47,516 bases of DNA from an uncultured Oscillospiraceae bacterium (GCA_934670025.1 CAKUOS010000009.1:1-47516); one strand, 5' to 3'; numbered from the stretch's first letter, positions 15,333 through 23,103 are shown. Program-made: numbers and translations. The notes: a model not told the origin generated them from the letters alone.

Positions 15333-15971
15333 ATGTTTGATTTTGAAAAGCTGGCACAGGCCATGGGCGAACTCGACGAAGACGCCGTTAAGGAAATGCT
15401 GAACGAAGTGATGGCCGAGGGCGGCAAGGACGCTGCCGACGCCATGAGCGCCTGCCAGAAGGGCATGGACATCGTCGGCAAGCTGTTTGAGGACGGCGAA
15501 TACTTCGTCGGCGACCTCATCTACGCCGGTGAGCTGATGACCGACGCCGTCGCCATTCTGAAGGACGCGCTGGTCTCCGGCGGCGACGAAGGCGCTGCCA
15601 AGACCAAGATGGTCCTGTGCACCGTCAAGGACGACCTGCACGACATCGGCAAGAACATCGTCCGCGCCATGCTCGAGGCTGCCGGTTTCGACGTCATCGA
15701 CCTGGGCATCGACGTTCCCGCCGACAAGATTGTGGAAGCTGTCAAGGCCAACAACGTCAAGATCGTTGCGCTGTCCGGTGTTCTGACGCTCGCGCTCGAC
15801 TCCATGAAGGCTACCGTTGAGGCGCTCAAGGCCGCGGGTCTTGACGACGTCAAGGTCATCATCGGCGGCGCTCCCGTCTCCGCGGAAGCCTGCACCGCTG
15901 TCGGCGCTGACGAGTGGGCCCACAGCCCGCAGAAGACCGTCCAGACCTGCAAGGCCTGGTCCGTCGCCTGA
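15333..15971 (+). CDS. Corrinoid (B12-binding) methyl-carrier protein 2
   Basis: 212 aa. An N-terminal cap domain (MFDFEKLAQAMGELDEDAVK and following helices) precedes the B12 domain. DLHDIG places the cobalt-ligand His at residue 103, with SGVLTLALDSM and IIGGAPVS as further contacts. It is 42 bases after the methyltransferase with RBS GGGGG, so the two are co-expressed and probably act as a pair. Codon choice is as strongly biased as in nifJ, suggesting high expression, whereas the leftward paralogue is less biased. No substrate-specific methyltransferase (MttB/MtgB, MtaB) or reductive activase (RamA) is in the window. Confidence 0.95.
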   Translation: MFDFEKLAQAMGELDEDAVKEMLNEVMAEGGKDAADAMSACQKGMDIVGKLFEDGEYFVGDLIYAGELMTDAVAILKDALVSGGDEGAAKTKMVLCTVKDDLHDIGKNIVRAMLEAAGFDVIDLGIDVPADKIVEAVKANNVKIVALSGVLTLALDSMKATVEALKAAGLDDVKVIIGGAPVSAEACTAVGADEWAHSPQKTVQTCKAWSVA

Positions 15972-16014
15972 TCGATTCGTTTTTTCCAATCTCCTTTCTT
16001 TTATTCGATACCCT

Positions 16015-16044
16015 GGAAACGCCCGGAGCGATCCGGGCGTTTCC
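16015..16044 (+). terminator. Strong stem-loop after corrinoid protein 2
   Basis: 13-bp perfect arms GGAAACGCCCGGA and complement with loop GCGA. No T run follows, so it may be an RNA-stabilising 3' end or a Rho-dependent stop rather than a classical terminator. Confidence 0.5.
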
Positions 16045-16232
16045 GGAACCGTCGGTCTGTCCGCCGGTCCCATCTGCCGGTTCCGACAGGCGCGTCTGGC
16101 TACGCAGCCCTGTCGTGACACGCGGCGCAGACGCTTGCAGACCGTTTCGTGCCGCCATAGCCGTTCCTTGAACCAGAACGGCGCCTCCTCCTGACCGGAG
16201 AGCTTCCCTTTCACATGATCGGCTCACCGGTC
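16045..16232. other. Gene-free, hairpin-rich stretch; possible structured RNA
   Basis: This is the main part of the 349-bp gap 15972-16320. It holds successive inverted repeats: GGAACCG (16045-16051) with 16078-16084, and CGACAGG (16084-16090) with 16109-16115, with GGCT/AGCC inside. GCGTCTG (16092-16098) pairs with 16128-16134, competing with the previous stem. GCCGTTC (16160-16166) pairs with 16176-16182, and GACCGG plus GAGC (16193-16203) with 16222-16232. No reading frame here has a good start or codon pattern. I do not recognise a known riboswitch or RNA family; strand is undetermined. Confidence 0.45.
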
Positions 16233-16273
16233 ACAATCCTCCGCAGCTGCGTGACACCCTCTTCGCAACTGCA

Positions 16274-16314
16274 AAAACGCGCACAGGAGCCGTTCCCTCT
16301 CCTGTGCGCGTTTT
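16274..16314 (-). terminator. Terminator of the DUF2087/small membrane protein unit
   Basis: 16-bp perfect arms AAAACGCGCACAGGAG and complement. On the minus strand it ends in a T run. Confidence 0.85.
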
Positions 16315-16320
16315 CCCTTT

Positions 16321-16614
16321 TTATGATTCCTTCTTTTTGACACCCGTGCCGCCGCCGAGGCCGACGCACATCCCGATGGCCAGACACAGCCCCAGATTGA
16401 GGTCGAGGCACCGGCTCAGCACGATCCCGATCGCCACGCCGAGGAGCATTCCCTCGGTGCTGTAGTCGCCGGCCGGCTTTTTCTCCGTGCTTTCTGCATT
16501 TTCCGTCTCTTCCGCGCCGGCGGCCGTTTTTTCCTTCTGCCGCCGAACGGCCCAGAATGCGACGCACAGGCCCATCAGGACCCACGGCAGCGCCGCAGTC
16601 ACGAATTCCTTCAT
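16321..16614 (-). CDS. Small membrane protein of unknown function
   Basis: 97 aa from the ATG at 16614, which has AGAAGG six bases upstream; longer in-frame starts would run into the DUF2087 gene. There is an N-terminal membrane segment (residues about 4-22, ALPWVLMGLCVAFWAV), then a charged linker rich in Glu/Lys/Ala (about 23-50). A C-terminal hydrophobic, Gly-rich part follows (GMLLGVAIGIVLSRC, then LCLAIGMCVGLGGGTG), resembling a glycine-zipper hairpin, with a basic end. No family is recognised. It follows the DUF2087 gene by 16 bases and shares its promoter. Confidence 0.75.
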   Translation of the reverse strand: MKEFVTAALPWVLMGLCVAFWAVRRQKEKTAAGAEETENAESTEKKPAGDYSTEGMLLGVAIGIVLSRCLDLNLGLCLAIGMCVGLGGGTGVKKKES

Positions 16615-16630
16615 GATATGCCTTCTTTCG

Positions 16631-16939
16631 TTATGTATGATCCGCGACGAACTGCGCGGGCTCCGGAAGCGTATCGGCGCGCCAATAGCGCGCGCCGTCG
16701 TCCGTGCGGTCGAGCAGGCGCTTGTTATACAGCTCGCGGCGCAGCGTGGCATGGTCGCGGAAGGTCATCCAGTCGTCGAGCGCGTCGTTGATCGCAGACT
16801 CGGTGTATTCTCTTCCCGGTTCGAGCTTCGCGGCCAGATACCAGATGGCCAGCAGCTTCTTTTTATTCTTTGCCGGCAGTGCGGTCAACTGTCCTTTTTC
16901 GTTCAGAAACGGCTGAAGCTCGCGGAATGCTGCGTCCAT
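16631..16939 (-). CDS. DUF2087 domain-containing protein
   Basis: 102 aa, the whole protein being the domain: FLNEKGQLTALPAKNKKKLLA, then AAKLEPGREYTESAINDALDDWM, then DHATLRRELYNKRLLDR and the final ARYWRADTL. In other proteins this domain follows an HTH or acetyltransferase, and its winged-helix-like LRREL motif suggests nucleic-acid binding. The function is not established. A perfect promoter lies upstream. It is the first gene of a two-gene leftward unit. Confidence 0.88.
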   Translation of the reverse strand: MDAAFRELQPFLNEKGQLTALPAKNKKKLLAIWYLAAKLEPGREYTESAINDALDDWMTFRDHATLRRELYNKRLLDRTDDGARYWRADTLPEPAQFVADHT

Positions 16940-16989
16940 GCCCTCACGCTCCGTTCATTTAAAAAATATCGTTGCACATCGGTCGGTGT

Positions 16990-17018
16990 ATTATAGCGCC
17001 GTTTCCTCCTTTTGTCAA
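16990..17018 (-). promoter_or_regulatory. Consensus sigma-A promoter of the DUF2087 unit
   Basis: Minus strand TTGACA (17013-17018), 17-bp spacer, TATAAT (16990-16995): a perfect match. Confidence 0.88.
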
Positions 17019-17044
17019 CCGGCGTGCGATTTTTTCGCCGGGGC

Positions 17045-17073
17045 TTGCAAAAACCGCCTGCGGCGGGTATAAT
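17045..17073 (+). promoter_or_regulatory. Promoter of the 17120 membrane protein
   Basis: TTGCAA (17045-17050), 17-bp spacer, TATAAT (17068-17073). It is divergent from the DUF2087 promoter 26 bases away. Confidence 0.8.
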
Positions 17074-17119
17074 ACATACAATAAATTCCGGATATTTGAC
17101 CGCAGAAGGAGGTTTTTTT

Positions 17120-17479
17120 ATGAAATTACAGGAAGTTTTCTGCCGAAATGACGCGATGGCCGACGACCCGGCCGTCATCGAGATCGTCCGCGGCGGCCGT
17201 CTCGGCTCGAAGCACGTTGTGCGCCGCTCGGAGATGCGGAAATTTGCGCTGATCGCCGGCGGTGTGGCCGCGGCCTGCTGCGCGCTGCATACGCTGAATC
17301 AGTATCTGTACCACAAACGGCTGACGGAAAAGGCGCTGCAAAAGCAGCTTGCGCCCATGCACGCGCAGATCGACGCGCTGATGCACGACAATATGACGCT
17401 CCGCCAGGAGCTTGCCGCGCTGCAAGCCGCGCAGGAGCCGCCCGCGGAAGCTGCCCCGGCAGAAAACACGGAAGCATAA
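17120..17479 (+). CDS. Single-span membrane protein with coiled coil, unknown function
   Basis: 119 aa from the ATG at 17120, preceded by AAGGAGG. A soluble N-terminus (about 1-40) leads to a short hydrophobic segment FALIAGGVAAACCALHTL (about 42-60). A heptad-like helix follows (EKALQKQLAPMHAQIDALMHD and on), with an Ala/Pro/Glu-rich tail. The layout suggests a membrane-tethered coiled-coil protein. No domain family is recognised and no neighbour explains it. It is a monocistronic unit with its own promoter and terminator. Confidence 0.8.
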   Translation: MKLQEVFCRNDAMADDPAVIEIVRGGRLGSKHVVRRSEMRKFALIAGGVAAACCALHTLNQYLYHKRLTEKALQKQLAPMHAQIDALMHDNMTLRQELAALQAAQEPPAEAAPAENTEA

Positions 17480-17486
17480 AAAACGC

Positions 17487-17525
17487 TCCAGGCTGCGAAT
17501 CCGGTTCGCAGCTTGGGCATTTTTA
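17487..17525 (+). terminator. Terminator of the 17120 gene
   Basis: GCTGCGAA (17492-17499) pairs with TTCGCAGC (17505-17512), with partly paired extensions, then a TTTTT run near 17520. Confidence 0.65.
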
Positions 17526-17547
17526 TGCGGCATTCACAACGTCCCAC

Positions 17548-17600
17548 ACACGGGAAAAGACATGGCCGTCGGAGGCGCGGGCCGACAGAGTCGTCGGCCC
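17548..17600. repeat. Dispersed repeat block plus palindrome
   Basis: CACGGGAAAAGA followed by TGGCCGTCGGAG matches the block at 2525-2550. It is joined to the hairpin GGGCCGAC, AGAGTC, GTCGGCCC (17579-17600), a variant of the GTAGGGGCCGA family. Confidence 0.65.
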
Positions 17601-17625
17601 CTGCACCGTTCTGGAGATTTTCCGC

Positions 17626-17665
17626 AAAAAGCAAGCCGCAGACCAGGTCTGCGGCTTGCTTTTTC
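17626..17665. terminator. Terminator of the SLH protein gene
   Basis: 16-bp arms AAGCAAGCCGCAGACC and complement (17629-17661) with A and T runs on both sides. It serves the leftward gene ending at 17684. Confidence 0.88.
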
Positions 17666-17683
17666 AGGTTTTGCGTGAAAGTT

Positions 17684-20524
17684 TTATTTCGTCAGGAAGC
17701 GGTGGAGCATGACGGCCACCTCGGCGCGCGTCGCATTGTTCTTCGGGTTCAGCTTCGCGCCGCTGCCCTTGACATAGCCGTAACCCACGGCCCAGCTCAT
17801 GGCGCTCTGCGCGTAGGCGCTGATGGAGGTGTAGTCCGTGTAGCTGCGCAGGCTGACGGAGTACGAAGGCTCCTTTGCAAGCCGCCAGAGGATGGAGGCG
17901 ATCTGCTCGCGCGTGATGTTGCCCTTCGGGCTGAAGGTCGTGCTGCCTGTGCCGTTCACAACGCCGTTGCGATAGGCCCAGAGGACAGCCTCGTAGTAGT
18001 AATCCGTGCTCTTCACGTCCGTGAACGGGTTCGACACGCCGTAGACCGACGGAGAACCGGCGTTGCGGTAAAGGATGAGCACAAAGTCGCCGCGCGTCAT
18101 GTTGCCGCCGTAGTTGAAGGTCGAAGTGCTCGTGCCCTTGACAAGGCCGTAGTAATTCATGAAATCGACCGCGTCAGCCGCCCACGAACACGTCCGCGCC
18201 GTGACGTCGGAGAAGACCGCGGAGGCCGTCTTCGTCGCCACGCGGAGCACGACGTCGGTCGTGCCGAGCAGACGGTCGGACGAGGAATAGACGCTCACGG
18301 GGAACTTGATCTGCGAAGCGCAGTCGGCCGCCGGGAGGAAATAGACGTTGTCGACGGTCTTGTTCTTCGAACCGGAGGTCGTGCTGAGGTAGAATTTATC
18401 GCTTGCAAAGTCGATCTTCGTGTAGTTTTCGTTCACGATGCTGCTGAAGTTGTACAGCAGCTGACCTTCACTCGCAAGCGGGCTCTTGAACGTGACATAC
18501 GCGCCGTCGGGGTACGCCATGAGGATCTGCTCGGCCAGCTGGATGGACTTCATGCTTGCGCCGACGGCGGTGAGCGTGTCGTCGCCGCTGACATTCACGG
18601 CCATAAAGCCGTTATACGTGCTGCCGGATGTGCCGGTAGCGGTATACGGGATGTAAACGGTATATTTCGTCGTGTAGGTACCGGCCTGATACGTCACGGC
18701 GTCGAGATCGAGCTGCGAATACGTCGCCTGATAGTAGCACTTGTCGGTGCTCGAGAGCTTCGTCGTGCCGTTCTTCGTGGCATAGGCCCAGCCGAAGATG
18801 GAGGCGTTGCCGCTGTCGTTGAGGTTATAGGTGCGGTTGTTCATGCGGACCGTGGCGTTTTTGAGGTAGAACTGCACGTAATCGAGCGTTTCGTTCGTCT
18901 TGCCCTGACCCTTGAACGCCTTGGCGAAATCGTCCTCGATAAACGTGACGCTGCCGCCGAACGTCGTGGAATACTCCACGTCGACGCTTACGCCGCCGAC
19001 CGTCACGCGGCCCGTGGCGATGACCTTGCCGTTCGCGTCATAGCCCACGTAGGTGAAATACGGCGTGGAAGAGACGCTGCTGTTCGCCTTAAAATACAGG
19101 CTCGAAATGCGGTTCGAGGAGCCTGTGACGTAATACTTCGTCGACGTGCCGACGCGGCTGCTTCCGGAATAGACCGAGCCGCCGGACGTACCGGAAATGG
19201 TGATGGCGTCGAGCCGGTTCGCGTTCTCGCCGGTGACGGCGTTGACGGCAGAGGTGAAATCATCCTCGTCGAACTGCTCTTCGTCGCTGACGGAGAAGCT
19301 GCTTGCCGTCGCCGGGACGATCTTGACGGACGTCTCGGGCGCGGTATACGTCTGGCCGTCGATCGTCGCGGTGACAGTCAGCGTGACGCTCGTGCCGTCA
19401 GCAGAGGAACCGGCCGAGTAGGTGCGCAGTTCCTTGCGGGAGGTGCCGCTGCTCGTCTCGCTCGTGACGGGCTGCGTGGACGTCTCGCCGGCGAACGCGG
19501 CCACATCCGCGGTATACGCCTTCCAGCTGAGCGCGACTTTTCCGGTGTACTGCTGCATGGTTTCGTTCATCGCGTTGTACTGATAGACGCTTGCCGTGAC
19601 ATAGGCTGCGTCGCCCGCGCTGATGGACGTGGGCGCGTCGAGCGCGATGGTGTACAGATCCGCGACCGTCAGGCTGTACGACGCCGTCATGACCTCGATG
19701 CCATTGGCCTTCGCCGTGGCGGTGATCGTGATACGGGAGCCGGCGGCAATGCCGGTCACTTCGCCGGTCGTCGCGTTGACAGACGCCTGATAGCTGTTCT
19801 GACTGGAATAGGTGATGACGTCGGTTGATGTTGCAGAGGTGGCGGTATTGGTCTTCTTTTGCCCCTTTGCAACGGTCATGCTGCTGTGCGCAAAGCGCAG
19901 CTTATGGGACTCGCTGGCCGTGACCGTGACGGCGAAGCTTGCGCTCTTGCCGCCGCAGGCGACGGTGATCGTTGCCGTGCCGAGCTTTTTCGGCGTGATG
20001 GTAACAGTCGCCGTGCCGGTCTGGTTGGAAACCGTCAGTGCGGAAGCGGCTGCCGCGGCGACCGTCTCATCCGAGGACGTGACCATCAGCGTATCGCCGG
20101 TGATCGCGCCCGCGACCGTCGCGGTGAAGCTCACGGGCGAAGCGGGAGAATAGGCATCCGCATCGATCGCAACAGCGCCGTCGGGCGCATTGGTCGTGAC
20201 AGACGAGACCGCCTCTACAACGGTAACTGTGACAGGTGTGCCGACAGGCACATCATCGATCTTTGCGGAAATAACCGTCGTTCCGGTGGTAAGCGCCGTG
20301 ATCACGCCGGTCGTTTCGTTGATGGATGCAACAGCCTTGTTGGAACTGCTGAAAACGGCGACGCCCTCTGCGCCAGCAACCGACGCGGTAGTCGTTTCGC
20401 CAATACGGAGCGTCGATTTGCCCACGCTCAGCACCGGGCCGTCTGCCAGCGCGGCCGGGATCATGGCCGTCAGCATGGCCAGCGCGAGAAGGAAACTGAG
20501 GATCCTGCCTGTTGTTCGTTTCAT
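17684..20524 (-). CDS. Large secreted surface protein with Ig-like repeats and three SLH domains
   Basis: 946 aa from the ATG at 20524 (RBS AGAGG). The signal peptide is MKRTTGRILSFLLALAMLTA ending near ALADG. Residues about 25-330 form tandem bacterial Ig-like (BIG2-type) domains, each with the pattern S-x-N-x-x-V-A-x-I-N-x-x-T-G-x-I-T (e.g. NKAVASINETTGVITALTTG). A middle region (about 330-770) is Ser/Thr/Tyr-rich and beta-like, with no domain I can name. The last 175 or so residues are three SLH domains (FSDVTARTCSWAADAVDFM; NPFTDVKSTDYYYEAVLWAY; YTDYTSISAYAQSAMSWAV) with the usual TRxx motifs, binding the protein to secondary wall polymer. Likely an S-layer-associated or adhesive surface protein; ligand unknown. 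It is monocistronic. Confidence 0.92.
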   Translation of the reverse strand: MKRTTGRILSFLLALAMLTAMIPAALADGPVLSVGKSTLRIGETTTASVAGAEGVAVFSSSNKAVASINETTGVITALTTGTTVISAKIDDVPVGTPVTVTVVEAVSSVTTNAPDGAVAIDADAYSPASPVSFTATVAGAITGDTLMVTSSDETVAAAAASALTVSNQTGTATVTITPKKLGTATITVACGGKSASFAVTVTASESHKLRFAHSSMTVAKGQKKTNTATSATSTDVITYSSQNSYQASVNATTGEVTGIAAGSRITITATAKANGIEVMTASYSLTVADLYTIALDAPTSISAGDAAYVTASVYQYNAMNETMQQYTGKVALSWKAYTADVAAFAGETSTQPVTSETSSGTSRKELRTYSAGSSADGTSVTLTVTATIDGQTYTAPETSVKIVPATASSFSVSDEEQFDEDDFTSAVNAVTGENANRLDAITISGTSGGSVYSGSSRVGTSTKYYVTGSSNRISSLYFKANSSVSSTPYFTYVGYDANGKVIATGRVTVGGVSVDVEYSTTFGGSVTFIEDDFAKAFKGQGKTNETLDYVQFYLKNATVRMNNRTYNLNDSGNASIFGWAYATKNGTTKLSSTDKCYYQATYSQLDLDAVTYQAGTYTTKYTVYIPYTATGTSGSTYNGFMAVNVSGDDTLTAVGASMKSIQLAEQILMAYPDGAYVTFKSPLASEGQLLYNFSSIVNENYTKIDFASDKFYLSTTSGSKNKTVDNVYFLPAADCASQIKFPVSVYSSSDRLLGTTDVVLRVATKTASAVFSDVTARTCSWAADAVDFMNYYGLVKGTSTSTFNYGGNMTRGDFVLILYRNAGSPSVYGVSNPFTDVKSTDYYYEAVLWAYRNGVVNGTGSTTFSPKGNITREQIASILWRLAKEPSYSVSLRSYTDYTSISAYAQSAMSWAVGYGYVKGSGAKLNPKNNATRAEVAVMLHRFLTK

Positions 20525-20655
20525 CTCTTGTACACCTCTTTCTGCGGCGCAATGCCGCATCTTGTTTTGAGTCCAGTTTAGCGTAGAAAATAAAAATTGC
20601 AACACTTTTGTAAATAATTCAGAAATTCTTCATAATTTGATTGGAAGCGGAGGCA

Positions 20656-20693
20656 GAAAAAGCCTCCCGCCGGTGTTGGCGGGAGGAATTTTT
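20656..20693 (-). terminator. Terminator of the P-type ATPase gene
   Basis: CCTCCCGCC / GGCGGGAGG (20663-20686) with loop GGTGTT, flanked by AAAAA and TTTTT; it lies seven bases after the stop. Confidence 0.85.
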
Positions 20694-20699
20694 GCGGGT

Positions 20700-22790
20700 T
20701 TACTGCTGTTTCGGCTCGTCCAGGAGGTCTGTCATGCTCTTGAGACTGATGCCGAGCGTCGAGGCGTTGTGCAGCAGCGCCGACGTTGTCGGCGGCAGGA
20801 TGCCCGCGACGCCGAGCGCGATCAGCGTTGCGTTGAACGAGACGATGAAGCGGTAATTGCGGTGGATGCGGCGCATGAGCGCCTCGGAGATCTTCCGCAG
20901 CGCGACGAGCGAGAACAGATCCTCCGACGCGATGGTGATGTCGGCGATCTCGCGCGCGATTGCCGCGCCCGTCGAGATGGCGACGCCCGCGTCGGCCTCG
21001 GACAGGGCGGGAGAATCGTTGACGCCGTCGCCGATCATGACGACCGTGCGGCCCGCGGCCTTTTCCGCACGGACGAACGCGGCCTTGTCCTCGGGCAGGA
21101 CCTCGCTGTAGACCTCGTCGACGCCGACCTCGCGCGCCACGGCCTCGGCCGTGCGGCGGTTATCGCCGGTCATCATGACGAGCTTTCCGACGCCGCAGTC
21201 GTGCAGCGCGCGGATGGCCTCCTTCGCGTCCTTGCGCAGCGGATCCGCGATGCACACGACGGCGGCAAGCTCGCCTGCGATGCACAGATACAGATGCGAA
21301 TACCGCTCGGGCAGGGACGCGAATTTTTCCTCTTCACCCGCCGGGACGACGCAGTGCTCATCCTCAAAGACGAAGTGCGCGCTGCCGATAAGCACGGTCT
21401 TGCCCTCGACCATGCTGGAAATGCCGTGCGCGACGATGTACTGCACCTGCGAATGGTATTCCTCGTGCGACAGACCGCGGCGCCTGGCCTCTTCGACAAC
21501 GGCATTGGCCATCGAGTGCGGGTAATGCTCCTCGAGGCACGCGGCCAGCCGCAGCATATCCTCTTCGTTTCGTCCGCCGAAGGTCACGATCTGCGCGACG
21601 GTCGGCGTGGCATACGTCAGCGTGCCGGTCTTGTCGAACACGATGGTGTCCGCGCGCGCGACGGCTTCGAGGAAGCGGCCGCCCTTGACGGAAATATGGT
21701 GCGCGCTGCTCTCGCGCATGGCGGAAAGCACGGCGATGGGGATCGCCAGCTTCAGCGCGCACGAGAAATCGACCATCAAAACGGCCAGCGTCTTTGTAAT
21801 GTTGCGCGTGAGCGCGTAGGTCAGGACTGTGCCGCCCAGCGTATACGGCACCAGCCGGTCGGCCAGCCGCGCGGCCTTGTCCTCGGCGGTGGATTTGAGC
21901 TTTTCGGACTCCTCGATCATGTGCACGATGCGGTCGTACCGGCCGGAGCCCATGCTCTTTTCCACGCGGATGACGCATTCGCCCTCTTCGGCGACGGTGC
22001 CCGCGTAGACGAAGCTGCCCGGGCGCTTCGGAACCGGCATGGATTCGCCGGTCATCGACACCTGATTGACCATCGTCTCGCCGCTTACGACCTTGCCGTC
22101 CAGCGGGATCATGCCGCCCGTGCGCACGACGATCTCGCTGCCGGGACGCACGTCCGCCACCGGCATGAGGACTTCCGTTTCCTCTGTTTTCACCCAGACC
22201 TGGTCGACGTTCAGCGCCATCGCGCCCGCAAGATCGGCCACGGACTTCTTATGCGTCCACTCCTCGAGGATCTCGCCCAGCCGCAGCATGAACATCACGG
22301 AGCCCGCGGTATTGAAGTCGCCGCGCAGCATCGAGACGGTCACGGCCGTCGCGTCGAGCACGGCGACGGACAGCTTGCCGTGCCAGAGCGCCTTGAGGCC
22401 CTCTTTGATGTATTTGACCGAGCGGAACAGCGCGATGGCCGTCGTGACCGGCAGCGGCAAAAACAGCCGCGAAAACGCACGGCGCATGACGGTCATGGCG
22501 AGCTTGTCTTCAAACTCGCGGTTCAGTTCGCGCGGCGTATGCGCCGGGACAAGATCCCGCTTTTCCGCCGCCGCGAAGGAAAACGCGGCCAGCGCGCGGC
22601 GCAGCGCGCCGCGGCTGCCGGTATAGGTGATGACGGCGTCGCACGTGCGGTCGAAGACCTTGACGTCCGCGACGCCCTGGACGCTGCGCAGGCTGTATTC
22701 CAATACGTCGGCCTCGTGCAGCGTCATACGCGCGCAGACCAGATGCACCCGCATCCGCCCGCGCGATTCATGCAGAATGATACATTTCAT
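20700..22790 (-). CDS. Heavy-metal-type (P1B-like) P-type ATPase with an SCA membrane motif
   Basis: 696 aa from the ATG at 22790 (GGAGAG upstream). A short N-terminal HMA-like fold (about 1-75) lacks a CxxC metal site. The actuator motif MTGES is at 246-250, the phosphorylation site DKTGT at 386-390, and GDGVND near the C-terminus. The membrane metal motif, normally CPC/CPx, is SCALKLA at 343-349, so Pro is absent and only one Cys remains. The expected ion is therefore not the usual Cu/Zn/Cd; Mn, Fe or another ion is possible (inference). A DUF6110 membrane protein gene precedes it, a pairing common in Clostridia, but an intercistronic terminator may limit read-through. Confidence 0.92.
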   Translation of the reverse strand: MKCIILHESRGRMRVHLVCARMTLHEADVLEYSLRSVQGVADVKVFDRTCDAVITYTGSRGALRRALAAFSFAAAEKRDLVPAHTPRELNREFEDKLAMTVMRRAFSRLFLPLPVTTAIALFRSVKYIKEGLKALWHGKLSVAVLDATAVTVSMLRGDFNTAGSVMFMLRLGEILEEWTHKKSVADLAGAMALNVDQVWVKTEETEVLMPVADVRPGSEIVVRTGGMIPLDGKVVSGETMVNQVSMTGESMPVPKRPGSFVYAGTVAEEGECVIRVEKSMGSGRYDRIVHMIEESEKLKSTAEDKAARLADRLVPYTLGGTVLTYALTRNITKTLAVLMVDFSCALKLAIPIAVLSAMRESSAHHISVKGGRFLEAVARADTIVFDKTGTLTYATPTVAQIVTFGGRNEEDMLRLAACLEEHYPHSMANAVVEEARRRGLSHEEYHSQVQYIVAHGISSMVEGKTVLIGSAHFVFEDEHCVVPAGEEEKFASLPERYSHLYLCIAGELAAVVCIADPLRKDAKEAIRALHDCGVGKLVMMTGDNRRTAEAVAREVGVDEVYSEVLPEDKAAFVRAEKAAGRTVVMIGDGVNDSPALSEADAGVAISTGAAIAREIADITIASEDLFSLVALRKISEALMRRIHRNYRFIVSFNATLIALGVAGILPPTTSALLHNASTLGISLKSMTDLLDEPKQQ

Positions 22791-22805
22791 AGCGTGTCTC
22801 TCCAA

Positions 22806-22835
22806 GGAAAAAGAGCCGCGCGGAAGCGGCTCTTT
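22806..22835 (-). terminator. Intercistronic terminator/attenuator between DUF6110 and ATPase genes
   Basis: AAAGAGCCGC / GCGGCTCTTT (22810-22835), followed on the minus strand by a T run. It lies only 16 bases before the ATPase ATG, so the ATPase is either attenuated or expressed from read-through. Confidence 0.7.
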
Positions 22836-22842
22836 CGGATTT

Positions 22843-23103
22843 TTATTCAGCCTGCTCAACTTCGTCTTCGATGACGGCGGCGGCCTCTGCCTCGGCGCGT
22901 TCGTCGTTGATGGCCTTTGCGTCGGCGTAGATGTCCTCCGCGCCCTCACGGACGGCGGTCACGGTGCGCATGACGCAGTCCTTCGCGCGAAGAACGGCGG
23001 CGGTGGTGTGTGCGTAGACCTTTTTGGCGTCCTTGCTGCTGAGGATCTGAAGACCGGCCGTTCCAAACAGAACGCCCGCTGCAAACAATCCGATGTGCTT
23101 CAT
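22843..23103 (-). CDS. DUF6110 family small membrane protein
   Basis: 86 aa. The family motif is clear: an N-terminal membrane segment (HIGLFAAGVLFGTAGLQIL), then SSKDAKKVYAHTTAAVLRAK, then MRTVTAVREGAEDIYADAKA and an acidic tail. RBS AGGAGAGG precedes the ATG. It is regularly found beside P-type metal ATPases of the type downstream. A role as accessory or stabilising subunit is an inference from that context. Confidence 0.88.
   Translation of the reverse strand: MKHIGLFAAGVLFGTAGLQILSSKDAKKVYAHTTAAVLRAKDCVMRTVTAVREGAEDIYADAKAINDERAEAEAAAVIEDEVEQAE

Noticed and set aside
15306..16227. Minus-strand open frames running through 15972-16227 into the corrinoid gene
   Set aside because: Two overlapping frames are open but neither has a convincing ribosome site; they continue antisense into a certain gene, and the stretch is better explained by inverted repeats.
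16045..16273. Cobalamin riboswitch, suspected because of the adjacent B12 genes
   Set aside because: I find no B12-box-like or GCCACTG-like core on either strand, and the stretch lies downstream, not upstream, of the corrinoid genes.
17513..19828. A 771-codon open frame on the + strand opposite the SLH protein
   Set aside because: It mirrors the repeated surface-protein gene; composition is Arg/Gly/Val/Asp-biased and no domain is visible.
20637..22874. A 745-codon open frame on the + strand opposite the P-type ATPase
   Set aside because: The opposite strand has all P-type ATPase motifs; this frame has none and is rich in Arg/His/Asp.
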